64,000 nucleotides of DNA, taken from assembly GCA_963725315.1 (NCBI GenBank), contig CAVRYA010000009.1, positions 310,001 through 374,000 of the forward strand, written 5' to 3'. Shown here piece by piece: positions 16,574 to 25,166 of this stretch. Every line of letters begins with the position of its first letter. Positions within the stretch are counted from its first letter, which is position 1. The stretch comes from JBBRHQ01 sp963725315. GTDB lineage: Bacteria > Actinomycetota > Thermoleophilia > Solirubrobacterales > 70-9. Position numbers and translations under genes: made by a program. The notes under the pieces are model-generated. The model saw only the letters and a list, made by a program, of their open reading frames with translations, made no database searches and was not told where the DNA came from.

Positions 16574-17971
16574 GTGAGCAAGGCCCCTACGGTCCTCGTC
16601 ATGGCCGCCGGCGAGGGAACGCGGATGCGTTCCTCGCTGCCCAAGGTCCTGCACCCCGTCTGCGGGCGGCCGCTCGTGACCTGGCCCGTTCTCGCCGCCC
16701 TGGAGGCCGGGGCGGGGCGGATCGCGGTGATCGTCTCTCCCGGCCTCGACATCTCGGCAGCCTTGCCCGAAGGCACCGAGACGGTGGTCCAGCCGCAGGC
16801 CGACGGGACCGGGGGCGCGCTCCGCGCCGCGCAAGACCTGATCTCCTCCTCGGAGACCGTGGTGGTGCTCTCCGGCGATCACCCGCTGATCTCCCCCGAG
16901 GTGGTCGCCTCGCTGCTCGCCGCCCACGAGGGGGAGGGGGCCGCGGCCACGGTGATGACCACCGTCCTCGAGGACCCCGGCAGCTACGGGCGGATCGTTC
17001 GCGACGACCGCGGCGAGCTGGAGCGGATCGTCGAGGCCAAGCAGCCCGGCGACGCGACCGCGGAGGAGCTGGCGATCACCGAGATCAACACCGGCACGTA
17101 CGCGTTCGCCGCCGCCCCGCTGGCCGAGGCGCTGGAGCGGATCGGCAACGACAATGCCCAGAACGAGTACTACCTCGGCGACGTGCTACCGCTGATCCGG
17201 GCTGAGGGCCTCAAGGTGGCCGCGCACCTCGCAGCCGATGAGGCCGTCACCCTCGGAGTCAACAACCGGGCAGACCTGGCGATAGCCGAAGCGAAGGCGA
17301 GGGCGCGGATTCTCGAGCGCCACATGCTCGCGGGGGTCACGGTCGTCGACCCGGCCTCGACCTGGGTCGACGCCGACGTCGTGATCAGCCCCGACGTGCG
17401 GCTCGAGCCAGGCACCTCCCTGCGGAGTCGCACCGAGATCGGTGCCGGCTCGGTGGTGGGGCCGCACACGACCCTGATCGACACCGTCCTCGGGCAGGGG
17501 GTCACGGCGCCGCACTCCTACCTGGTCGAGTGCGAGGTGCTCGACGGCTGCACGGTCGGGCCCTTCGCCCACCTGCGCCCGGGAACGCGGTTGCGCGACG
17601 GCGCCAAGGCCGGCTCCTTCGTCGAGATCAAGAACTCCGAGGTCGGCGAAGGCTCCAAGGTTCCGCACCTCTCCTACGTCGGCGACACGACGATCGGCGC
17701 GGACTCCAACCTCGGCGCCGGGGCGATCACCGCCAACTACGACGGATCACGCAAGCACCGCACCGTGATCGGCGATCATGTCCGCATCGGCGTCGACACG
17801 ATGATGGTCGCCCCTGTTGACATCGGCGAAGGCGCTTACACTGGCGCCGGCGCTGTGATCCGCTCCGATGTGCCGCCGGGGTCGCTGGCGGTCTCGGCGA
17901 ACGATCAGCGGAACATCGCCGACCATTCGAAGCGCAAGGCCCAGTCGAAGCAGGAAGAAGACGACTCTTGA
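16574..17971 (+). CDS. glmU: bifunctional N-acetylglucosamine-1-phosphate uridyltransferase / glucosamine-1-phosphate acetyltransferase
   Basis: 465 residues. Makes UDP-GlcNAc for peptidoglycan: acetyl-CoA-dependent acetylation of GlcN-1-P (C-terminal half), then uridylyl transfer (N-terminal half). The pyrophosphorylase signature is VMAAGEGTRMRSSLPKVLH (about 8-27), then QPQADGTGGAL and SGDHPLI. From about 240 the left-handed beta-helix is seen, with HLRPGTRLRDGAKAGSFVEIKN, SYVGDTTIG and GAGAITANYDG near the acetyltransferase site. GTG 16574 is the family start. Its stop overlaps the TTG start of prs, a conserved pairing. Confidence 0.96.
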   Translation: MSKAPTVLVMAAGEGTRMRSSLPKVLHPVCGRPLVTWPVLAALEAGAGRIAVIVSPGLDISAALPEGTETVVQPQADGTGGALRAAQDLISSSETVVVLSGDHPLISPEVVASLLAAHEGEGAAATVMTTVLEDPGSYGRIVRDDRGELERIVEAKQPGDATAEELAITEINTGTYAFAAAPLAEALERIGNDNAQNEYYLGDVLPLIRAEGLKVAAHLAADEAVTLGVNNRADLAIAEAKARARILERHMLAGVTVVDPASTWVDADVVISPDVRLEPGTSLRSRTEIGAGSVVGPHTTLIDTVLGQGVTAPHSYLVECEVLDGCTVGPFAHLRPGTRLRDGAKAGSFVEIKNSEVGEGSKVPHLSYVGDTTIGADSNLGAGAITANYDGSRKHRTVIGDHVRIGVDTMMVAPVDIGEGAYTGAGAVIRSDVPPGSLAVSANDQRNIADHSKRKAQSKQEEDDS

Positions 17972-18993
17972 GCACGATCCCCGAGGTACGGCCGGCGACC
18001 GCGATCCCGCACGACTACTCGAAGCGGATGATGGTCTTCGGCGGCCGCTGCTCGATCGACCTGGCCTCCAAGATCGCCCGGAAGCTCGACCTCGACCTCG
18101 GCCAGGTGACCCTGAAGACGTTCGCCGACGGCGAGGTCTACTGCCGCTACGAGGAGTCGATCCGCGGTGCCGACGTCTTCCTGGTGCAGTCCACCTGCGC
18201 GAACCAGCAGAACGGGATGACCCCCAACGACGCCCTCTTCGAATTGCTGATGATGGCCGACGCGGCCCAGGGCGCCTCCGCGCACCGGATCATCGCCGTG
18301 ATGCCGTGGTACGGCTACGCCCGCCAGGACAAGAAGTCGGCCCCGCGCGAGCCGATCTCCGCCCGGGTCGTCGCCAAGTGCCTCGAGCAGGTCGGCGTCG
18401 ACCGGGTCCTGACCATGGACCTGCACGCCGGGCAGGTCCAGGGCTTCTTCCACATCCCGGTGGACCACATGACCGCGATGCCGATGCTGACCCAGTGGTT
18501 CACCGACCAGGACTGGGGCGGAGACGAGCTGGTGATCGTCTCGCCCGACGCCGGCCGGGTGAAGTCGGCGCGGAACTTCGCCCGCAAGGTCGGCAGCCAC
18601 TGGGCGGTGATGGAGAAGGAGCGCCCGGCCCAGCAGGTCGCCGAGATCGGCTACGTCGTTGGTGACGTCAAGGGCAAGACCGCGGTACTCGTCGACGACA
18701 TGATCGACACCGCCGGCACCCTCTGCGCGGCGGCGGAGACGGTGATGGAGGAGGGGGCCGCGAGGGTGATCGCCTGCGCCACCCACGGGGTCTTCTCGGG
18801 GCCCGCCTACGAGCGGCTCGCCGACTCGGCGATCGAGCGGATCGTCGTCACCGACACGATCCCGCTGCGACCCGACGGGCCGGACAACATCACCGTGCTC
18901 TCCACGGCAGGCACCTTCGCCGACTCGATCAGGCGGATCTTCACCGACGACTCGGTCTCCGAGATCTTCGCCGGGGAGAACCAGCTCTTCTGA
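17968..18993 (+). CDS. prs: ribose-phosphate pyrophosphokinase
   Basis: 341 residues, makes PRPP from ribose-5-phosphate and ATP for nucleotides, His, Trp and NAD. The start is TTG 17968 overlapping the glmU stop (TTGA), so translation is coupled. Seen: FGGRCSIDLASKIARKL, FADGEVYCRYEESIRG, the ATP-loop region MPWYGYARQDKKSAPREPIS, metal-site DLHAGQVQGFF, and the PRPP-binding VLVDDMIDTAGTL (about 233-245). It is about 20-25 residues longer than most Prs, through a short N-terminal extension. The next gene begins at its stop codon. Confidence 0.95.
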   Translation: MSTIPEVRPATAIPHDYSKRMMVFGGRCSIDLASKIARKLDLDLGQVTLKTFADGEVYCRYEESIRGADVFLVQSTCANQQNGMTPNDALFELLMMADAAQGASAHRIIAVMPWYGYARQDKKSAPREPISARVVAKCLEQVGVDRVLTMDLHAGQVQGFFHIPVDHMTAMPMLTQWFTDQDWGGDELVIVSPDAGRVKSARNFARKVGSHWAVMEKERPAQQVAEIGYVVGDVKGKTAVLVDDMIDTAGTLCAAAETVMEEGAARVIACATHGVFSGPAYERLADSAIERIVVTDTIPLRPDGPDNITVLSTAGTFADSIRRIFTDDSVSEIFAGENQLF

Positions 18994-19712
18994 GGCTGGT
19001 CGGCCACAAGGGCGCCGACCGCATCCGCCCCGGTAACACGCTCGAGAGCTTCGCCGCGGCGGTCGAGGCCGGCGTCGACATGATCGAGCTCGATGTCCTC
19101 TGGCTCCCCGACGGGCACCCCAGGTCCCCGGCCGAGAGCCGCTCCCCGCTGGTCGTCGCCCACGACTGGCAGGACGCCCGTCGCCGCGAGCCGCTCACCC
19201 TGACCGAGGCGCTCGACGCCTTCACCCGCCCGCCGCTCGACCGGGTCGAGGTCGACTGCGACGTGAAGCTGGCGGGGCGCGAGGAGGAGCTGGCGGCGGC
19301 GCTGCGCGAGCGCGAGCTGATCGATCGCTCGATGGTCTCGACCATGGAGCTGAGCACCCTGGAGCGCCTGCGCGGGCTCGCCCCGGGGCTGAGGCGGGGC
19401 TGGACCTACCCCAAGGTGACCCGCGACTGGACCTCGAAGCGCTGGGCGGTGCTGCTCGTCTACGCGGGTCTGCAGCTGATGCGGCGTCGCGCCCCGGCTC
19501 TAGCCGCGGCGGAGCTGCCCCGGATGGGGGTGGAGGCGATGTGGGTCTACCATCCGGTGATCACGCCCAGGCTCGTCGCCGCCACCCGTGCCGCCGGGGT
19601 CGAGCTGATCGCCTGGACGGTCGACGAGCTGGCGACGATGCGGCGGCTGACCGGGATGGGGGTGGACGGGATCTGCAGCAACGACCCTCGCCTATTCGCC
19701 GAACTGGGCTGA
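18990..19712 (+). CDS. glycerophosphodiester phosphodiesterase-family protein (CTG start inferred)
   Basis: About 240 residues. GDPD enzymes release glycerol-3-phosphate from deacylated phospholipids. The family N-terminus is plain: LVGHKGADRIRPGNTLESF, then AGVDMIELDVLW, VVAHDW and late IAWTVDELATMRRLTGMGVDGICSNDP. No ATG, GTG or TTG exists in this frame before 19080, which would cut off the catalytic GHKG...PGNT segment. CTG 18990 overlaps the prs stop (CTGA) and gives the expected (M)RLVGHKGAD start, so I infer CTG initiation by coupling. A frameshift is the alternative. Confidence 0.82.
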   Translation: MRLVGHKGADRIRPGNTLESFAAAVEAGVDMIELDVLWLPDGHPRSPAESRSPLVVAHDWQDARRREPLTLTEALDAFTRPPLDRVEVDCDVKLAGREEELAAALRERELIDRSMVSTMELSTLERLRGLAPGLRRGWTYPKVTRDWTSKRWAVLLVYAGLQLMRRRAPALAAAELPRMGVEAMWVYHPVITPRLVAATRAAGVELIAWTVDELATMRRLTGMGVDGICSNDPRLFAELG

Positions 19713-19741
19713 AGCGGCCCCGGAACCTCCGCGCCAGTGCC

Positions 19742-19747
19742 TAGAGT
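19742..19747 (+). promoter_or_regulatory. -10-like box TAGAGT for the MFS gene
   Basis: TAGAGT ends 8 nt before GTG 19756. Confidence 0.4.
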
Positions 19748-19755
19748 GGGTTGCC

Positions 19756-21321
19756 GTGGAGGGTGCCGCGGCCACCGCCAACGAGGACCGGATGGCCCCG
19801 GGGACGGTGATGGCGCTGGTCGCGATGGGGCTGGGCGTGCTGGTGATCGCCAATGACTTCACCGCGCTGAACGTCGCCCTGCCCTCAATCGAGCACGACC
19901 TCGACACCGACGTCGGCACCACCCAGTGGGTGATCAACGCCTACGCCCTGACCTTCGGCATGGCGATCGTCACCGGAGGAAAGCTGGCCGACATGTTCGG
20001 CCGCCGCCGGGTCTTCTTCATCGGCTCGGTGATCTTCGCCATCTTCTCGGTCGCCGGCGGCCTCGCCCCCAACACCGGGCTGCTGATCGCCGCCCGGGTG
20101 GGGATGGGGATCGGGGGGGCGCTGATGTGGCCGGCCATCCTCGGCATGACCTTCGCCGCGCTGCCGGAGTCGAAGGCGGGGCTCGCCGGCGGCCTGATCC
20201 TCGGTGCCGCCGGGATCGGCAACGCGATGGGGCCGTTGATCGGCGGCGCCCTCAGCGATCTCGCCAGCTGGCGATGGATCTTCTTCCTCAACGTCCCGAT
20301 CGCGGCCCTGGCGATGCTCGTCACCTACCTCAAGGTCCACCAGCCACCGGTCGACGTCGATGAGCGGCGCATCGACTACGGCGGCATCGCCACCCTCTCC
20401 CTCGCCCTGGTCTTCCTGCTCGTCGGCATGGACCAGGCGGCGGACTGGGGCTGGGGCGATCCGAGGGTGGTGGGGTTGTTCGTCGCCGCCGCGATCCTCG
20501 CCTTCGCCTTCGCCTTCGTCGAGCCGCGAATGAAGGCGGCGGCGCTGGTCCCCGGCGACATCATCCGCAACCGCCCCTTCACCGCCGCCTGCCTGGCGAC
20601 CCTGCTGATGTCGGCAGTCTTCTTCACCACCGTGCTCTACGCACCGCAGTTGATGCAGAAGATCCTCGGCTACTCACCGTTCAAGTCCGGGATCGGGATG
20701 CTGCCGATGCTCGCCGTCTTCGCGATCACCTCCTTCGTCGCCGGGCCGCTCTACAACCGGGTCGGAGGCAAGGCCGTGGTCACCGCCGGCTCGGTCGGCC
20801 TCGTCCTCGGACCCTTCCTGCTCTCGCGGTTCGGGGCGGACTCCGGCTACACCGCCCTGATCCCCGGGCTCGTCATCACCGGCCTCGGGGTCGGCCTCTT
20901 CTACCCGTCGGTGACCACGGCAGCCGTCACCGCCCTCGACCCCTCGCGCTCGAGCCTCGCCGGCGGCATCGTCTACATGTTCCAGATCGCCGGCGGGGCG
21001 GTCGGCCTCGGCCTGGCGACGACGATCTTCACCACCACCTCGCAGAGCCAGGTCGCAGACGATGCGTTGAAGCAGGGGCTGCACCTGAGCGAGGGACAGG
21101 CCGACGTGGTCCACGGCTCGCTCGCCGGCACCGACACGGGCCAGCAGGTGATCCACCAGTTCCCGAACGCCGCGACCAAGCTCCTTGACGTGGTCAGCGA
21201 GTCGTTCGTCTCCGGCGTCTCCACCGCATTCGAGGTGATCGCGGCGATCGCCGTCGGCGGCCTCGTCGTCTCGCTGCTGTTCGTGGGCGGCTCGCTGCTC
21301 GGAGCCCGCTCGCAAGAGTGA
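19756..21321 (+). CDS. MFS drug exporter, DHA2 (EmrB/QacA) type
   Basis: 521 residues, 14 predicted TM helices. Motif A is GGKLADMFGRRRVFFIGS (about 74-91); motif C-like GAAGIGNAMGPLIGGAL and WRWIFFLNVPI are those of DHA2 proton-driven multidrug exporters. The early motif FTALNVALPSIEHDL is also typical. GTG 19756 has TAGAGT 8 nt before it. A strong hairpin follows the stop. No regulator is adjacent, so neither inducer nor substrate can be inferred. Confidence 0.9.
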   Translation: MEGAAATANEDRMAPGTVMALVAMGLGVLVIANDFTALNVALPSIEHDLDTDVGTTQWVINAYALTFGMAIVTGGKLADMFGRRRVFFIGSVIFAIFSVAGGLAPNTGLLIAARVGMGIGGALMWPAILGMTFAALPESKAGLAGGLILGAAGIGNAMGPLIGGALSDLASWRWIFFLNVPIAALAMLVTYLKVHQPPVDVDERRIDYGGIATLSLALVFLLVGMDQAADWGWGDPRVVGLFVAAAILAFAFAFVEPRMKAAALVPGDIIRNRPFTAACLATLLMSAVFFTTVLYAPQLMQKILGYSPFKSGIGMLPMLAVFAITSFVAGPLYNRVGGKAVVTAGSVGLVLGPFLLSRFGADSGYTALIPGLVITGLGVGLFYPSVTTAAVTALDPSRSSLAGGIVYMFQIAGGAVGLGLATTIFTTTSQSQVADDALKQGLHLSEGQADVVHGSLAGTDTGQQVIHQFPNAATKLLDVVSESFVSGVSTAFEVIAAIAVGGLVVSLLFVGGSLLGARSQE

Positions 21322-21323
21322 AT

Positions 21324-21348
21324 TGCCGGCGCGGTGTTAGCGCCGGCA
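21324..21348 (+). terminator. strong hairpin after the MFS gene
   Basis: Perfect 9-bp arms TGCCGGCGC and GCGCCGGCA with a 7-nt loop, starting 2 nt after the MFS stop. It separates the exporter from the convergent membrane-protein gene; no T-run. Confidence 0.7.
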
Positions 21349-21383
21349 CAGGCATGTCAGGCGGCGAAGCCGCCGCAAGTAAT

Positions 21384-22229
21384 TCAGATCGTGCCCGGCT
21401 CGGGGGCGCCCTTGCGCCGCCGCACGGCGGACTCGAGCTCGGCGGTGGTGAAGCCGCCGACGGCCTCGCCCTCGGTCGCGTAGCGGTAGAGCGCGACGCC
21501 GAAGATCCCGCTCAGGGCGCGGGAGACCAGCGCAGCGATTGCGATCACTATCGCCCCGATCACCAGCAGCAGCGCGCCCGCGTAGCTCGACGATGACCAG
21601 ACGGCGATACCGGCCACCACGAGGATCGCCCCGGGGAGGACGCCGAGCAGGAAGACGGCCCCGCCGATCGCGATGTTGCCGGTTATCTGCTGTCCCCAGC
21701 GGGAGCGGAAGAGGGTGGCGGAGCGCTTCAGCGTCTCGATCGGACCGGTGCCCTCCAGGGCGATCACCGGGACCGCGAGGAAGGTGATCAGCGACCAGCC
21801 GATGTCGAGCAGGCGGCCGAAGATCTGCCCGAAGATGCCGCCCTCGCTCTCCAGCGCGCTGAGCACGAGCCCGACCAGGGTCGAGACCGCGGCCCAGCCG
21901 GCGATCTTGCCGAAGCGGGCGCGGGACACGGCGAGCCCGTCGCCGACCGTCGCCTCCTGGCCGCGGAAGATCATGTCGGCCGCCGCCGCCAGACCGACGC
22001 TGAAGTAGATGCCGACCACCGCCAGCAGGTAGAAGCCGATCACCGCCAGCGGCGCCCCGGCTGCGGTGCGGTCGTCGCTGATCAGGTAGATCCCGGGCCC
22101 GAGGACGATCGCGGCGCAGACGATCGTCGCCACCCCGCCGTAGAGCGGGAAGCGCATCAGCGCCGGGTTCTCGCGCAGCAGCGCCCAACTCTTCTTGGTC
22201 AGCTCCCAGCCCTTGCGGATGCGGCTCAT
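21384..22229 (-). CDS. multi-TM membrane protein (DUF6159-like)
   Basis: 281 residues. Cytoplasmic start MSRIRKGWELTKKSWALLRENPALMRFP followed by about six TM helices, with the middle segment VPVIALEGTGPIETLKRSATLFRSRWGQQ between helices. This layout matches DUF6159 membrane proteins, which have no assigned function. The soluble C-terminus ends in charged residues (RRRKGAPEPGTI). It converges on the MFS exporter and lies downstream of the ABC1 kinase on the same strand, with about 95 nt between them. Confidence 0.7.
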   Translation of the reverse strand: MSRIRKGWELTKKSWALLRENPALMRFPLYGGVATIVCAAIVLGPGIYLISDDRTAAGAPLAVIGFYLLAVVGIYFSVGLAAAADMIFRGQEATVGDGLAVSRARFGKIAGWAAVSTLVGLVLSALESEGGIFGQIFGRLLDIGWSLITFLAVPVIALEGTGPIETLKRSATLFRSRWGQQITGNIAIGGAVFLLGVLPGAILVVAGIAVWSSSSYAGALLLVIGAIVIAIAALVSRALSGIFGVALYRYATEGEAVGGFTTAELESAVRRRKGAPEPGTI

Positions 22230-22324
22230 TCGCGACTACCAGCTTTCTTCTCGTGGGCGATCGTCACAGCTTCGTATTGGCTGCTTCTATCGGCGCCGCG
22301 CGCCGGGAGTTGAGCCCCGGTCGA

Positions 22325-23743
22325 TCAGCCCCGGGCGGCGATCCCCGGCGTGCGGATCACGCCGCGGCTCTCGAAGTACTCCCACTCCTGCTGGCCCAGG
22401 TCGGTCGCCGGGGGATCGGCGTAGACCCACTCGCGCATGATCCGGTGCCAGTTCCGCCGCGCCCGCAGCTGCCCGAGCACGGCGACGACGCCGATCTCCA
22501 TCCGCCGGCCCATCAGCTCCTCGGCCGGGATCGACTCGCGCCGGATCAGGTCGAAGTACTGCGAGCGGGGGTCGTGGCTGGACTCGATGATCCCCATCAC
22601 CCGGGCGGCGTCGATCTCGATCTCGGCGTCCTCCATGTACCAGCCGCCGACGGCCTTGACGTGCTCCATCAGCCGTTCGGCGTCGAGCTTCGAGGGGTTC
22701 TTGACGAAGCCGAGGTCGTGAAGCGACGAGCGCAGCTCCTCCGGGTCGTCGCGGACGATCGCGTCGATCGCGCGCTGCTCGAGGGTGATCTGCTCGAGGT
22801 CGAGCCGCTTGGTCATTCCGAAGTCGAGGAAGGCCACCCGCCCGTCGTCCATGAGGATGAAGTTGCCGGGGTGGGGATCGGCGTTGAAGTGCTGGAGGTG
22901 GTAGATCGAGCCGAAGCTGCCGCGGAAGACGATCTCGCCGAAGCGGCTTCGCTCCTCGCCGGGAAGCTGCTTGACCTCCTCGAACCCGATCCCCTCGACG
23001 TACTCGGTGACCAGTACCCGGCGCCGCGAGTGCCGGGTCAGCACGTCGGGGACGTAGATGAACGGGTGGTCGCGGTAGGCGCGCGAGAAGGTGCGCTGGT
23101 TCTGCGCCTCGTACTCGTAGTCGAGCTCCTCGAGCACCCGCTCGCGAAGCTCGTGGGCGATCGCCTTGGCGTCGAGGCCCGGAGCCAGGGCCCTGGCAAG
23201 GCGCACCACGGTGCCGGCGTTGCGAAGGTCGGCGTCGAGGACCTCGGCGATCCCCGGGTACTGGATCTTCACCGCGACGCGACGGCCGTCGAGCAGCTCG
23301 GCCCGGTGCACCTGCCCGATCGAGGCGGCGGCGAAGGCCTCCCGCTCGAAGCTCACGAACCGCTCCTCCAGGGGCTCCCCGTCGTACTCGGTGTCCAGCA
23401 CCTTGGCGACCTTCTCCCAGGGCATCGGCGGAGCGTCGGTGCGCAGCTTCGCGAGCTGCTCCTGATAGATCTCGCGGTAGTCCTCGGGGATGAACTCGGT
23501 GTCGATGAATGAGGCGAACTGGCCGAGCTTCATCGCCGCCCCCTTCATCTGCCCGAGGGCCGCGACCATCTTCATCGCGGTCTCGGCGTGGCGCTGCTCG
23601 AGTCGCTGGCGGCCGGTGCTCTCGGAGCGGGCCACGTTGGCCGCGCGGGTCCCGGCGTAGCGGGCGCCCTGGGCGCCGAGCACCGAGCCGAGCTTGGCGG
23701 AGCGCCGCACCCGGCCCTTGGGGAGCTTCGACTCGTCGGCCAC
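22325..23743 (-). CDS. ABC1/UbiB-family atypical kinase
   Basis: 472 residues. Family features in order: the KxGQ motif in MKLGQFAS (about 71-78), AAASIGQVHRAEL with the Ala-rich nucleotide loop, invariant Lys in VAVKIQYPG, catalytic-loop NADPHPGNFIL and metal-binding FLDFGMTKR. UbiB/ADCK proteins support quinone or isoprenoid-lipid metabolism through an ATPase activity rather than classic protein phosphorylation. In a menaquinone user the exact client is unknown. C-terminal extension about 100 residues. The gene stands alone between rplY (divergent) and the DUF6159 gene. Confidence 0.9.
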   Translation of the reverse strand: MADESKLPKGRVRRSAKLGSVLGAQGARYAGTRAANVARSESTGRQRLEQRHAETAMKMVAALGQMKGAAMKLGQFASFIDTEFIPEDYREIYQEQLAKLRTDAPPMPWEKVAKVLDTEYDGEPLEERFVSFEREAFAAASIGQVHRAELLDGRRVAVKIQYPGIAEVLDADLRNAGTVVRLARALAPGLDAKAIAHELRERVLEELDYEYEAQNQRTFSRAYRDHPFIYVPDVLTRHSRRRVLVTEYVEGIGFEEVKQLPGEERSRFGEIVFRGSFGSIYHLQHFNADPHPGNFILMDDGRVAFLDFGMTKRLDLEQITLEQRAIDAIVRDDPEELRSSLHDLGFVKNPSKLDAERLMEHVKAVGGWYMEDAEIEIDAARVMGIIESSHDPRSQYFDLIRRESIPAEELMGRRMEIGVVAVLGQLRARRNWHRIMREWVYADPPATDLGQQEWEYFESRGVIRTPGIAARG

Positions 23744-23804
23744 GGCTCAAGAATCCCACAGCCCTCCCGAGAGGTTCGCGTTTCTCTATCCTCTTGCCGC
23801 GCCA

Positions 23805-24509
23805 ATGGCTTCCGACCGCGCCACACTCCAGGCCACCCCGCGAACCGAGTTCGGCTCGCGCACCAGCCGTCGCATGCGCCGCGAGGGGCTGGTCCCGGGC
23901 GTCGTCTACAGCGGCGGGGCCGAGGCCCGGCCCTTCAGGGTGCCCGAGCGCGCCGCGCAGCAGGTGATCTCCGCGGGCCACGCGCTCTTCGACCTCGAAA
24001 TCGAGGGCTCCGACGCGGTCCCGGTGGTCGTCAAGGAGCAGCAGCGCCACCCCGTCCGGGGCGGTCTCCAGCACCTCGACCTGCAGGAGGTGCGGCTCGA
24101 CGAGGAGATCGAGGCCGAGGTCTCGATCGAGCTCGAGGGCACCGAGGAGGCCCCCGGCGTCAAGGAGGGCGGGGTGATGGAGCACGTCACCCGCGAGGTC
24201 ACGGTGGAGGCTCTGCCGACCGAGATTCCCGACCGGATCGTGGTCGACGTCTCGGCGATGGAGATCAACGACACGCTTCAGCTCTCCTCGGTCAGCGCCC
24301 CCGAGGGGGTCAGGTTCGTCGCCGAGGAGCTCGAGGAAGTGACGATCGCGACCCTCTCCCCGCCGCGGGTCGAGGAGGAGCCGGAGCCCGAGCTCGAGGA
24401 GGAGGCCGAGCTGGTCGGCGAGGAGGGCGAGCCGGTCGAGGGCGAGGAGGCCGCCGCCGAGGAAGGCGAGCCGGCCGAGGCGGACTCGGGCGACTCCGAG
24501 GGGGAGTAG
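23805..24509 (+). CDS. rplY: 50S ribosomal protein L25, general-stress (CTC/TL5) form
   Basis: 234 residues. Residues 1-95 are the 5S-rRNA-binding L25 domain (TPRTEFGSRTSRRMRREGLVPGVVYSGG; QQRHPVRGGLQHLDLQEV); 95-185 are the beta domain of the long CTC form (GVMEHVTREVTVEALPTEIPDRIVVDVSAM, read as separate segments). A 45-residue tail is almost purely Glu/Ala/Gly and negatively charged. ATG 23805 is chosen over upstream in-frame codons because it gives the family start; TATCCT lies 12 nt before. Pth follows, the usual rplY-pth pair. Confidence 0.93.
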   Translation: MASDRATLQATPRTEFGSRTSRRMRREGLVPGVVYSGGAEARPFRVPERAAQQVISAGHALFDLEIEGSDAVPVVVKEQQRHPVRGGLQHLDLQEVRLDEEIEAEVSIELEGTEEAPGVKEGGVMEHVTREVTVEALPTEIPDRIVVDVSAMEINDTLQLSSVSAPEGVRFVAEELEEVTIATLSPPRVEEEPEPELEEEAELVGEEGEPVEGEEAAAEEGEPAEADSGDSEGE

Positions 24510-24512
24510 CCG

Positions 24513-25166
24513 CTGTCGATCCTCCGCCGCCGGGCCAGCCGCGGCGAGGGCGAGGGCAGAGAACAGATCCTCGTGATCGGCCTGGGCAACCCCGGCCCCC
24601 GCTACGAGCGGACCCGCCACAACATCGGCTTCGAGATCGCCGCCGAGCTGGCTCGCCGCTGGGAGCTGCCGAAGCCGCGACAGCGCTACGGCGGCCTGAT
24701 CTCCGAGGGGAGGACCAAGCCCGGCGGGCCACGGGTGGCCCTGCTTCAGCCACTGACCTATATGAACGAGTCCGGCTCCGCCGCCGGGCCGGCGCGGGGG
24801 CAGCTGCGCGCGCCCCTCGACCACGTCGTCGTCCTCCACGACGAGATCGACCTCGAGTTCGGCACGGTCCGGTCCAGGTTGGGCGGCGGCCTCGCCGGCC
24901 ACAATGGGCTGAAGAGCCTGCGCCGCGGCCTCGGCGGCGCGGACTTCTGGCGCGTCCGCGCCGGCGTCGGACGCCCCGACTCGAGCGACCCGGAGGTGGT
25001 CTCCGCCTACGTTCTCTCGCGCTTCGCCGAGCCCCGCGAGGGGGTGGAGGCGCTGATCGCCGAGGCGGCCGACGAGGCGGAGCGGCTGGTGGCGCGGATC
25101 GCCGCCGGCGAGGTCACGGAAGGTGGGAGCGGGTCCGAGGAGCGGGAGGAGGCCGAAGGTGGATGA
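24513..25166 (+). CDS. pth: peptidyl-tRNA hydrolase (CTG start inferred)
   Basis: Frees stalled peptidyl-tRNAs. Family motifs: GLGNPGPRYERTRHNIGFE with the catalytic His, PLTYMNESG, and LHDEIDLEFGTVRSR then GLAGHNGLKS. The first standard start is GTG 24573, but it would delete half of the first beta strand (QILVIGLGNPG). CTG 24513, 6 nt after GGGGAG and 3 nt after the rplY stop, gives LSILRRRAS...EQILVIGLG, a normal Pth N-terminus; I prefer it. C-terminal 15 residues are extra and acidic. Overlaps the next gene by 8 nt. Confidence 0.92.
   Translation: MSILRRRASRGEGEGREQILVIGLGNPGPRYERTRHNIGFEIAAELARRWELPKPRQRYGGLISEGRTKPGGPRVALLQPLTYMNESGSAAGPARGQLRAPLDHVVVLHDEIDLEFGTVRSRLGGGLAGHNGLKSLRRGLGGADFWRVRAGVGRPDSSDPEVVSAYVLSRFAEPREGVEALIAEAADEAERLVARIAAGEVTEGGSGSEEREEAEGG

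Noticed and set aside
22303..22320. CCGGG/CCCGG hairpin after the ABC1 kinase gene
   Set aside because: Only a 5-bp stem with no tail, common by chance at this GC content.
22287..24902. An 871-residue open frame on the minus strand across kinase, rplY and pth
   Set aside because: Shadow of three well-supported genes on both strands; no domain is readable in its translation.
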